Assembly: GCA_034669965.1 (NCBI GenBank) | Contig: JAXMOK010000001.1 | Coordinates: 744,001-808,000, forward strand | Source of the DNA: HXMU1420-13 sp034669965 | GTDB taxonomy: Bacteria > Bacteroidota > Rhodothermia > Balneolales > Balneolaceae | Direction of reading: 5' to 3' | Length of the DNA: 64,000 bases | Shown: piece by piece, positions 1-7,457 of the stretch | How positions within the stretch are numbered: position 1 is the stretch's first letter | How the letters are laid out: the number at the start of each line of letters is the position of its first letter | The notes under the pieces: generated by a model | What the model was told of the DNA's origin: nothing | The model's input: only the letters and a program-made list of their open reading frames with translations | The model's database searches: none | Made by a program: the position numbers and the translations under genes

Positions 1-984
1 GATAGCTGCTCGTGAATTTAAATCCATGCCCAGTTCAGCCGCCACCATCAGCATTATTTGTTCGGCCGACTGATTATCGCTCGGCAACATCATTTCTTTC
101 AGAAGTGAGTCTGTTTTCATACTGTACATTGTACGGTGAACTTCGGGAAGCTTAGCTTCCGGTAAATAGTTCACAGTTTTCTTCAGCGTATCAGAAAGCA
201 AATCCACCACAAATTCCGGCGTGTAATGAAATGGTTTATCGGTAGTGTATCGAGAGGTATCGGAAGTAAATTGATAGGTAAAATTATTCCCAACGCGATC
301 TCTTTCTAGCACAAAACGACCTTCTTCACTGCGTTCTGCTTCCAACAAATACTCATTGAAAATAGCCGGGTTAATTAAATAGTCACCATCCTCTTTTGCA
401 ATGCGATACTCTTCAATATGCTCGATGGTAACTCTAGCCACATTGCCATACATCGGGAACGGACTTTTCTCGGCTGAATAATACGAGTTGTAATCCGCCC
501 ACGACCAACCCGGACCAAGATTCTCATCATCGTAATTGGAATCTGAGAAGAACAGCTCGCCTTCAAAATTGGCTAGGAATTCGTACACAGCATCAGTTCC
601 GAAATCAGGATGAAGAAACGATGGATCGCCGGTTCCCCAAAAGATCAATGAATCATCCCTGATCACATATTTAAGAGCCGGAAGCCGATCATCCAACACA
701 TTAAAGGCTGCAAAATAAGTGAACAACTTCGTATTCGAAGCCGGGTTCATATATTTGGTTTCGTTTACCGCAAAAAGGGTTGAATCAGCCTCAGGGTCGA
801 ACAGCATAAACCCGGTGATAGTTTTTGAAAACGTTTCTGAGTTCTCAAAAATAGCCGCAAGCGATTCTTGTTCCTGAGTTTCAGGTTCTTGGATAAACAC
901 ATTCCCCGAATCGGTGGCAATTTCAGACGTTTTACAGGCAAGCAGTCCTATTGCCAGCATGATCATCAACCATTTGCTGTTCAT
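1..984 (-). CDS. dacB: D-alanyl-D-alanine carboxypeptidase, PBP4/peptidase S13 type (3' end outside window)
   Basis: Translated by hand from the ATG at 984; 328 codons are open to the window edge, so the C-terminus is missing. It begins with a short lipoprotein-like signal (MNSKWLMIMLAIGLLACKTS). The serine-acylation motif PASNTK places Ser83 and Lys86, and SDN at 302-304 is the second active-site motif; both spacings fit the S13 family, in which a large insert separates SxxK from SxN. Family members cut the terminal D-Ala or the cross-links of peptidoglycan in the periplasm. The KTG motif would lie beyond the window. The gene starts 10 nt after the gltX stop, so the two are probably co-transcribed. 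The family is clear; whether the main activity is carboxypeptidase or endopeptidase cannot be told. Confidence 0.85.
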   Translation of the reverse strand, partial: MNSKWLMIMLAIGLLACKTSEIATDSGNVFIQEPETQEQESLAAIFENSETFSKTITGFMLFDPEADSTLFAVNETKYMNPASNTKLFTYFAAFNVLDDRLPALKYVIRDDSLIFWGTGDPSFLHPDFGTDAVYEFLANFEGELFFSDSNYDDENLGPGWSWADYNSYYSAEKSPFPMYGNVARVTIEHIEEYRIAKEDGDYLINPAIFNEYLLEAERSEEGRFVLERDRVGNNFTYQFTSDTSRYTTDKPFHYTPEFVVDLLSDTLKKTVNYLPEAKLPEVHRTMYSMKTDSLLKEMMLPSDNQSAEQIMLMVAAELGMDLNSRAAI

Positions 985-994
985 AAAATTGGGC

Positions 995-2476
995 TTAAGC
1001 TAATCGTTCAAGTGCAGTTTCGATGCGGGCAAGAACCTCATCTTTGCCGAGTAATTCAAGCGCCGGAAATAAATCAGGCCCAAAACCTTGTCCCGTTGTG
1101 GCGATACGCACTGGCATCATTACTTTACCGAAACCAACTTCTTGTTCTGTAACCACAGCTTCAAGCGCCGCTTTCAGGTTTGCAGCCTTAAACTCTTCTT
1201 CCGAAAGCGCAGTCACTTTTTCCTGATACGCTTTCACCATACCCGGACTGTCTTCTTTCCACTTTTTCAAAGCTTTCTCGTCGTATTCTTTGGGCGCTTC
1301 GAAGAAAAACGATCCCATTTCCACAAACTCATCTACTTTAGAAACGCGTTCGTGCAACAATCCCAGCACGGTATTTAAATACACATCGTCTTTAGTATCG
1401 TAACCTGCTGCTTCTGCCAATGCTTTCACACGAGGCTGTAAATCTTCGATGCTGGTTTCGCGGATGTAATGCTCGTTGTACCACATCAGTTTTTTGTGAT
1501 TGAATACCGCCCCACCTTTACTTACCCGATCGAGTGTGAATAACTCACACAATTCTTTCATGTCGTGGATTTCCGAATCATCGCCCGGGCTCCATCCCAA
1601 ATACGCCAAGAAATTAATCAATGCTTCCGGCTCGTAATTGCCCGAAATGTAATCTTTGGTGTTTACCGGAATGCCTTCACTCTCCGCTTTTCGTTTCGAT
1701 AGCTTTCCACCACTCGGGCTCATGATCAACGGCAAGTGCGCCATAGTCGGTGCATCCCATCCAAACGCCTGATACAACAACATATGCTTGGGCGCAGAAC
1801 TCAACCACTCCTCTCCACGAATTACGTGCGTGATATTCATCGTGTGATCGTCCACCACATTTGCTAAGTGATAGGTCGGCATTCCATCCGATTTCAACAA
1901 CACTTGATCATCCAATCCGGCCGTATCGAACGAAACAATTCCTCGAATTAAATCTTCGAATTTTACAGTTTCACGTCGCGGTACTTTCAATCGAACCACA
2001 TATTCCTCGCCTGCTTCTAATCGTCGCTCTACTTCATCCTGTGGCAACGTGAGGCTGTTTTTCATGCTCTGACGAGTAATGGAATCGTATTTTGGCGATG
2101 GATTCCCAGATGCCTTCAAACGCTCACGCATTTCGTCAATTTCTTCGGTGGTATCGAAGGCGTAATACGCATTTCCATTTTCAATCAACTGCTTAGCGTA
2201 TTCGTGGTACATCGCTTTGCGCTCGCTTTGTCGGTAAGGACCAACTTCGCCGGGTGCATTCGGACCTTCATCGATGGTCATTCCTGCCCATTCCAACGAA
2301 CGAATGATGTCGGCCTCGGCATCTTCTACATAGCGCGATTGGTCGGTGTCTTCAATACGAAGAACAAAGGTGCCGCCGTGATTGCGGGCAAACAGGTAAT
2401 TATACAATGCGGTTCGTAATCCGCCGATGTGAAGAAATCCGGTTGGTGATGGTGCGAAACGTACGCGAACGCTCAT
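995..2476 (-). CDS. gltX: glutamyl-tRNA synthetase
   Basis: This cytoplasmic class I synthetase charges tRNA-Glu with glutamate using ATP. The protein is 493 residues, normal for bacterial GluRS. The start is placed at the ATG at 2476 because the text from there (MSVRVRFAPSPTGFLHIGG) is the family N-terminus. A 43-residue upstream extension in frame is low-complexity and not family sequence. The HIGH signature appears as HIGG near residue 16 and the KMSKS loop as KLSKR. The C-terminal half is the helical anticodon-binding region. The gene is divergent from the WbqC-like gene, and dacB follows 10 nt downstream. It could in principle be the non-discriminating form that also charges tRNA-Gln; this cannot be read here. 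Confidence 0.97.
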   Translation of the reverse strand: MSVRVRFAPSPTGFLHIGGLRTALYNYLFARNHGGTFVLRIEDTDQSRYVEDAEADIIRSLEWAGMTIDEGPNAPGEVGPYRQSERKAMYHEYAKQLIENGNAYYAFDTTEEIDEMRERLKASGNPSPKYDSITRQSMKNSLTLPQDEVERRLEAGEEYVVRLKVPRRETVKFEDLIRGIVSFDTAGLDDQVLLKSDGMPTYHLANVVDDHTMNITHVIRGEEWLSSAPKHMLLYQAFGWDAPTMAHLPLIMSPSGGKLSKRKAESEGIPVNTKDYISGNYEPEALINFLAYLGWSPGDDSEIHDMKELCELFTLDRVSKGGAVFNHKKLMWYNEHYIRETSIEDLQPRVKALAEAAGYDTKDDVYLNTVLGLLHERVSKVDEFVEMGSFFFEAPKEYDEKALKKWKEDSPGMVKAYQEKVTALSEEEFKAANLKAALEAVVTEQEVGFGKVMMPVRIATTGQGFGPDLFPALELLGKDEVLARIETALERLA

Positions 2477-2632
2477 GTTTTTTGCTTTGCTTAGAATTAA
2501 TATAAATGGGCATCGAAGGTACGAAATTTCTAGGAAGGCTTTTTTATTGTATGAATTTTGAATGCTAAATTTTAAATGTTGAATGATCTCATATTTAATT
2601 ACCATTTAGCTTTTAACATTTAGCCTTTAACA
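2477..2632. repeat. AT-rich word-repeat intergenic region between divergent gltX and WbqC-like gene
   Basis: About 2552-2585 (GAATTTTGAATGCTAAATTT and on) and 2602-2635 (CATTTAGCTTTTAACATTTA and on) use the same vocabulary in opposite orientation and form an imperfect inverted repeat. The right arm runs into the TTG start codon of the next gene. The style matches the other word-repeat elements in this window. No gene is seen here, although the promoters of both divergent genes must lie within or beside it. Confidence 0.5.
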
Positions 2633-3244
2633 TTGAGCGTAGCGTTAATCCAACCCCAATTTGCACCGAATTTGTACGACCTAATTGCCATGTTGCGTGC
2701 CGATCGTGTAATTTTATTGGACGAAGACCGATGGTCGCGCAAAGGCCGAACGCACCGTGCAAGCATAACTGAGTCGGAATGGATCAACATCCCCATAAAA
2801 ACCGCCGACAAAAAGAAAACCATTCGAGAAGTTCGCATCGATCATAATGAGGATTGGTTCACACCGTTTTGGAACGGGATTCATCACAATTATCACTCGG
2901 CAATCTGGTTCGATCATTTCGAAGACGAGCTCCTGGCTTTGTTTGAATCAGCGCGATCCTCAGAAAAACTCATCGATTTTAACCTGACAGTCTTTGATGC
3001 ATTGCTTGGCTTTCTCGAAGTTGATCTGAGCTACGAATTGGCGAGTTCGTCCGATTTTGATATGAATACGGCAACGAAGATTTATCAGGAATATCAATCC
3101 AAAAACTACATCCATCGCATAGAAAATGCCCAAACGGTAACCATCGATAATCCCGAAATTGCACACTACGTCGAACGGTCGATCTTGCATCTGCTGTTCT
3201 ATCACGGACCCGAAAGCTTTAAAGTGCTCGATCTTTTAAAGTAG
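2633..3244 (+). CDS. WbqC-like family protein
   Basis: A 203-residue protein opening with VALIQPQFAPNLYDLIAML, then VILLDEDRWSRKGRTHR. This fits the WbqC family pattern (IxQPxxxPxxxxfdxi...D.vv.lD...). WbqC proteins are found with polysaccharide and cell-surface sugar genes, but their reaction is not settled. The start is TTG: a TAG lies in frame four codons upstream (2621-2623), and the family N-terminus begins right after the TTG. No Shine-Dalgarno sequence is visible. The 38-residue membrane peptide begins 23 nt downstream, followed by an SSS transporter, so the three may form one transcript. No other O-antigen genes are nearby. Confidence 0.7.
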   Translation: MSVALIQPQFAPNLYDLIAMLRADRVILLDEDRWSRKGRTHRASITESEWINIPIKTADKKKTIREVRIDHNEDWFTPFWNGIHHNYHSAIWFDHFEDELLALFESARSSEKLIDFNLTVFDALLGFLEVDLSYELASSSDFDMNTATKIYQEYQSKNYIHRIENAQTVTIDNPEIAHYVERSILHLLFYHGPESFKVLDLLK

Positions 3245-3267
3245 CCGATCAATTCCTATCATCCCGC

Positions 3268-3384
3268 ATGGAAAATTCATCCCAAGAAACCAACTGGAAC
3301 CGGATTTACACCTCCGTTTTTGTACTCGGCATCGTGTTTGTGCTCGTATTTTGGTGGTTCACTTCAACGTTTAATCTACCGTAG
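3268..3384 (+). CDS. 38-residue single-span membrane peptide upstream of SSS symporter
   Basis: ATG at 3268 to TAG at 3382-3384 gives a peptide of 38 residues: a polar N-terminus (MENSSQETNWNRIYTS), then one clear membrane span (VFVLGIVFVLVFWWF) and a short polar tail. It ends 3 nt before the symporter ATG, a spacing typical of translational coupling. Small membrane proteins encoded directly before sodium/solute symporters are known (YhdT with PanF, the DUF4212 subunits), so an accessory-subunit role is an inference from context. I recognise no named family in the sequence itself. Confidence 0.55.
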   Translation: MENSSQETNWNRIYTSVFVLGIVFVLVFWWFTSTFNLP

Positions 3385-3387
3385 CCC

Positions 3388-5127
3388 ATGCATTGGATAG
3401 ACTGGGTAGTGCTGATCGCTTTTCTTGCCTACACCGTTTGGGATGGAACCCGAAAAGGGAAAGACGCGCATAATATAAACGATTATTTGCTGGCCGGACG
3501 AACCATGCCTTGGTGGGCAGCCGGACTTTCAGTAATGGCAACGCAAGCCTCCGCAATCACTTTTATCGGAACTACAGGCATTGCGTACACCGAAGACATG
3601 CGCTTCGTGCAGGTGTATCTGGCGATTCCTTTTGCCATGATTTTGATCTGTATGTTTTTGGTTCCCTTTTTCCATAAAGTGCAAGCTTTTACTGCTTACG
3701 AAACGCTCGAAAAACGCTTTGGGCTTAAAACTCGACTGACGACAGCCGGCTTATTTTTACTTTCCCGCGGCTTACCCCTCGGCGCTGTGATTGCAGCTCC
3801 TTCCTATGTTCTTTCGTTGATGCTCGGTCTCCCGCTAGGCGTTACCATATTAATTATTGGTCTTCTTGCCACCGGTTATACGATGATTGGGGGCGTTGCC
3901 GGAGTTATCACCACCGATGTGAAACAGATGGCCGTAATGATGTTTGGGCTGATTTTTTGTTTTGTAATGATACTCTTCAACCTGCCAGAAGACGTCGATT
4001 TTGGGGATGCACTGTATCTGGCCGGAAGTCTGGATAAACTTACCGCTCTAGATTGGAAATTCGATCTTTCGGAACGCTACAATGTTTGGAGTGGCGTGTT
4101 TGCAGCTCTCTTTTTGATGCTTTCGTACTTTGGAACCGATCAAACTCAGGTTCAACGATATTTAACCACTCCTTCGGTTGAACAAGCTCGAAAGTCATTG
4201 CTGCTTTCTGCGTACGCGAAAGTGCCGATGCAGTTTTTCATCTTGCTTCTTGGGGTGATGCTGTACGTCTTTTTCATTTTTAACGATGCCCCGGTTTCTT
4301 TCCGAGCCGCTGATCCCGTTGCCCAAACCGAGATGCAAATTCAGCGCGAAGAAGAAATTATGATGGCGTACACTCAAGCGGAACAGCGTCGTGAACAGGC
4401 AGCCATTGCTGTTGCCACAAACCGTTCAGAAAGCAATCAACAAGCATTTTTAGAAGCTGACGCCGCCTTCAATTCTGCCCGAAGTGCTGACTTAGCCTTA
4501 CAAGCCGAGATTCTGGATTCGGATGTAAACGACACCAATTACATCTTCCCCTATTTCATTTTGAATTACATCCCCATTGGATTAGTTGGATTGATCATTG
4601 CCGGGATTTTTGCCGCCGCGATGAGTTCCATCGATTCGGAATTAAATGCCCTTACAACCGTAAGCATTGTGGATTGGTATAAACGCCTGGATGGCGACAA
4701 ACACGACGAGGCGCATTATCTAAAAAACTCGCGCTATGTTACTTTAGCTTGGGGTATTTTAGCCACCGCTTTTGCACTTTTACTTGGCGAAACTAAATCC
4801 ATCATCGAGTTGATTAACCAGATTGGGAGTTATTTCTACGGCTCCATTCTTGGCGTTTTCATTTTGATGTTGTGGGTGAGAAAGGCTAACGGCACCGGTG
4901 CGCTGGTCGGACTTCTTTCCGGAATGCTTGCTGTGTTCACTTTCGACCGTCTCTTCGTTTCTGAATCTTTAGCCGATTACTCCTTCTTCCTACCATGGAC
5001 ACAAGTCCCCGAAACCTACACCAAAGCCATCGAGTTTTTATGGCTCAATCCCGTTGGCGCATTCACGGTGGTAAGCGTTGGGTTAATGGTGAGTTTGATT
5101 TTCCCGAAGGAGAAACCCTCGAATTAA
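3388..5127 (+). CDS. sodium:solute symporter family (SSS) transporter
   Basis: An inner-membrane transporter of 579 residues with the SSS fold: roughly 13 hydrophobic segments and the signature region around LLAGRTMPWWAAGLSVMATQ near residues 30-50. These proteins use the sodium gradient to import sugars, amino acids or organic acids; the substrate cannot be read. A hydrophilic, Ala/Glu/Gln-rich stretch of about 80 residues (about 305-385, containing QREEEIMMAYTQAEQRRE) interrupts the membrane core between two spans and looks like a coiled coil. The ATG at 3388 is used because it follows the small membrane ORF by 3 nt and gives the usual N-terminus. Confidence 0.9.
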   Translation: MHWIDWVVLIAFLAYTVWDGTRKGKDAHNINDYLLAGRTMPWWAAGLSVMATQASAITFIGTTGIAYTEDMRFVQVYLAIPFAMILICMFLVPFFHKVQAFTAYETLEKRFGLKTRLTTAGLFLLSRGLPLGAVIAAPSYVLSLMLGLPLGVTILIIGLLATGYTMIGGVAGVITTDVKQMAVMMFGLIFCFVMILFNLPEDVDFGDALYLAGSLDKLTALDWKFDLSERYNVWSGVFAALFLMLSYFGTDQTQVQRYLTTPSVEQARKSLLLSAYAKVPMQFFILLLGVMLYVFFIFNDAPVSFRAADPVAQTEMQIQREEEIMMAYTQAEQRREQAAIAVATNRSESNQQAFLEADAAFNSARSADLALQAEILDSDVNDTNYIFPYFILNYIPIGLVGLIIAGIFAAAMSSIDSELNALTTVSIVDWYKRLDGDKHDEAHYLKNSRYVTLAWGILATAFALLLGETKSIIELINQIGSYFYGSILGVFILMLWVRKANGTGALVGLLSGMLAVFTFDRLFVSESLADYSFFLPWTQVPETYTKAIEFLWLNPVGAFTVVSVGLMVSLIFPKEKPSN

Positions 5128-5463
5128 TTCACCTTCAATCAAGCTATAGCCAAATGATTTCGTTCGATTCTGAAGGCATTTCTGAATAGATGATATTTGA
5201 AAGCATAATTCGAATTTTGGTCATTTTGTATGAATTCTTGGAATGAACTCCAAAATTTTAGACAATTTTGACTAATTACGCTGATTCTACATGCGCAGAT
5301 GTCTATCAAAAAAACTCCTCTTTATTTAATAAGCATCAGCTTTTTACATTCTGAATAGAAAGATGAATAACTCTGCATTCTCAATTAGTGAACAATGGGT
5401 ATAATCAAACATTTTTCACATTTACCCGTCTATGTGATTCGCATTTAATAGATCAATTTTTTA
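5128..5463. other. 336-bp intergenic region with no gene seen
   Basis: AT-rich spacer between the symporter and the broken serine-hydrolase gene. I find no convincing ORF, RNA gene or strong terminator. The promoter of the downstream gene is presumably near 5380-5460. Confidence 0.4.
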
Positions 5464-6519
5464 ATGGATAAAGAAGCTGTAGTAAAAAAAGTACGAATTG
5501 TCATGATTTTGGTGGCTATGACGTGCTTCATCATTTTCCCACCTTGGTGCATTGTATGGGCATGGATTCAGCCCTTGCCCGATACTATACAAGAGCAGGT
5601 TGATACTGCACCAGAACATGGGCTAGAAGGAATCATCGTGTATATAGATCAAGCGGGAAATGAGCCCGAGTCGTATGCAGCGGGTTGGAAAGATCGAGAA
5701 CAGGAAATTTTAATGAACCCCGATAATCTGTTCCGAATAGCCAGCATAAGCAAACTATACATTGCCGCAGCAGCAGTAAAACTAGTAGCTGCAGATTCCC
5801 TATTTCTCGATAAAACCTTAGCCGAATATCTTCCCGAGCTTGAAGGCCGAATCGAATATGCTGATCAAATCACCCTAAGAATGATGATTCAGCATCGGAG
5901 TGGAATCCTGAATTTTACCGATTCCCCAAACATGGAATGGGATAAAACCTACAAAAATCCGGATGAGCATCTGCAACTTATACTTGATGAACCGGCCGCG
6001 TTTGAACCCGATTCAAAATATGGATACTCAAACACCAATTACTTATTGCTAGCTAGGATCATGGATCGAGCTTTGGGATATAGTCACCATTATTTTATAC
6101 AAAATGAAATCTTGACTGCGCTTAGCTTAACCGACACTTATTAATGGTACAGCGAAGTTGAAAATCCTGAAAGGTTATCAAATGGTTATATCATCGGGTA
6201 CGACGGTAATGACGTAATTGAGTTAGATCACATCACCCCTGGTGGGAATATGATTGCCACTGCCGAAGATGTTGGTAAATTTCTGCGTGCTATGGTTGAT
6301 GGTACATTATTCAGTGAAAAGGAACAGGTGTTATATTCATGGGTTTATGTTTTCGAGCATACCGGATTAGTTCCGGGCTACCAAAGCTGGGCTTCTTATT
6401 CGCCAGAGTTAGATGCGATTGTTATCCAATTTGTAAATACTTCGGGTGGCTATTCCTGGGAGATATCGAATATCATCAATAACCGCATTATCAAAATATT
6501 AGCAGAAAGAAGTTTATAG
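5464..6519 (+). pseudogene. beta-lactamase-family serine hydrolase, interrupted by one in-frame TAA
   Basis: Two ORFs (5464-6144 and the part up to 6519) lie in the same frame and are separated only by a TAA at 6142-6144. Read through, they make one protein of about 350 residues. It starts with a membrane or signal segment (residues 11-35), has SISK (Ser94, Lys97) and YSN (188-190), and after the stop an HTG motif (in EHTGLVPGYQSW). These are the three active-site motifs of class C beta-lactamase/PBP-type hydrolases. Their order and the undamaged frame on both sides point to a recent nonsense change or a base error, not old decay. The N-terminal part alone lacks HTG and should be inactive. 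The physiological substrate is unknown. Confidence 0.8.
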
Positions 6520-6584
6520 CCTAAGCTAATACTAATGTGAAAGTGGTTGGTAACCGATAACTTGTGATACTATAAAGTATCCTT

Positions 6585-7286
6585 ATGAAATATCTCCCAC
6601 TTTTATTTGTCTTCTCAATTTTTTCTTTCGAAATCAGCTTTGCTCAAAACCTGCAAACGCATTACGATTTTGGTGAAGATCGACAAATGATTACCACCAC
6701 CTTCGAAATGTTTAAGGTGGATGATATTGGTAACACATTCTACTTTATCGATTTTAACTTTGGGGGCGCTAAAGCAAATGTGGATGGAGTCTCATCGGCC
6801 TATTTCGAAATTGCGCGATCGTTTCAGTTCTGGGATATTCCCTTTGCCTTGCATGTTGAACTTAATAGTGGAATGTTTCGAACGGATTCGTTTACAGTGC
6901 CGATCAATCAAGCCTACTTGACAGGCGGCAGCTATACTTTTATTGCTCCCGATTTTTCCAAAACCTTTAAGGTAGCAGTGCTTTATAAAAACATTCAGAA
7001 TAAAACGAATGCTTCCTTTCAACTGAATACCGTGTGGCAAATCAAACTAGTCAATGATGCACTGATTTTTAAGGGCTTCACCGATTTCTGGAAAGAAGAA
7101 AATCGTGTTTTCGATGACCAAGGCAATAGCTACTCAACCGACTTTGTCTTCCTTAGCGAGCCACAACTTTGGTATGTGTTGTCACCGAAGTTTCAGCTGG
7201 GTGGAGAGGTTGAAATCAGTTCCAATTTTGCCGCTAACAAAGGCTTTATGATAAATCCAACGCTAGGTATCAAATGGATATTCTAA
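6585..7286 (+). CDS. DUF5020 family outer-membrane protein
   Basis: A 233-residue protein with a clean signal peptide (MKYLPLLFVFSIFSFEISFA, cut before QNL). The mature start LQTHYDFGEDRQMITTTFEM, followed by GNTFYFIDFNFGG, is characteristic of DUF5020, a family related to nucleoside-specific Tsx-type channels. The rest alternates polar and aromatic strands and ends in a terminal aromatic residue (GIKWIF), as expected of an outer-membrane beta-barrel. Substrate specificity is unknown. It stands 65 nt after the broken hydrolase gene, on the same strand. Confidence 0.75.
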   Translation: MKYLPLLFVFSIFSFEISFAQNLQTHYDFGEDRQMITTTFEMFKVDDIGNTFYFIDFNFGGAKANVDGVSSAYFEIARSFQFWDIPFALHVELNSGMFRTDSFTVPINQAYLTGGSYTFIAPDFSKTFKVAVLYKNIQNKTNASFQLNTVWQIKLVNDALIFKGFTDFWKEENRVFDDQGNSYSTDFVFLSEPQLWYVLSPKFQLGGEVEISSNFAANKGFMINPTLGIKWIF

Positions 7287-7457
7287 TCGCCTGATTAGAT
7301 AAAATTTTCTCGTTCGGGACGTTCTATTTTTTCAGTGCTTAGCACTTCTTTAACTCATTCTATGCCAATATTTTACATTTGTCCCGTAACCATCAGCAAT
7401 TAGTCTCGTGTAAATCACAGTCACTAATCGGTTAATAGGTACTAATTGCTACATACT

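Noticed and set aside
995..2605. Longer start for gltX at 2605
   Set aside because: The 43 extra residues are low-complexity intergenic translation; family sequence begins at the ATG at 2476.
6142..6144. Programmed readthrough or recoding of the TAA in the hydrolase gene
   Set aside because: No stem-loop or known recoding context was recognised after the codon; a simple nonsense change or base error is more economical.
7300..7340. Terminator after the DUF5020 gene at AGTGCTTAGCACT
   Set aside because: The stem is only 4-6 bp with a tiny loop and no adequate T-run.
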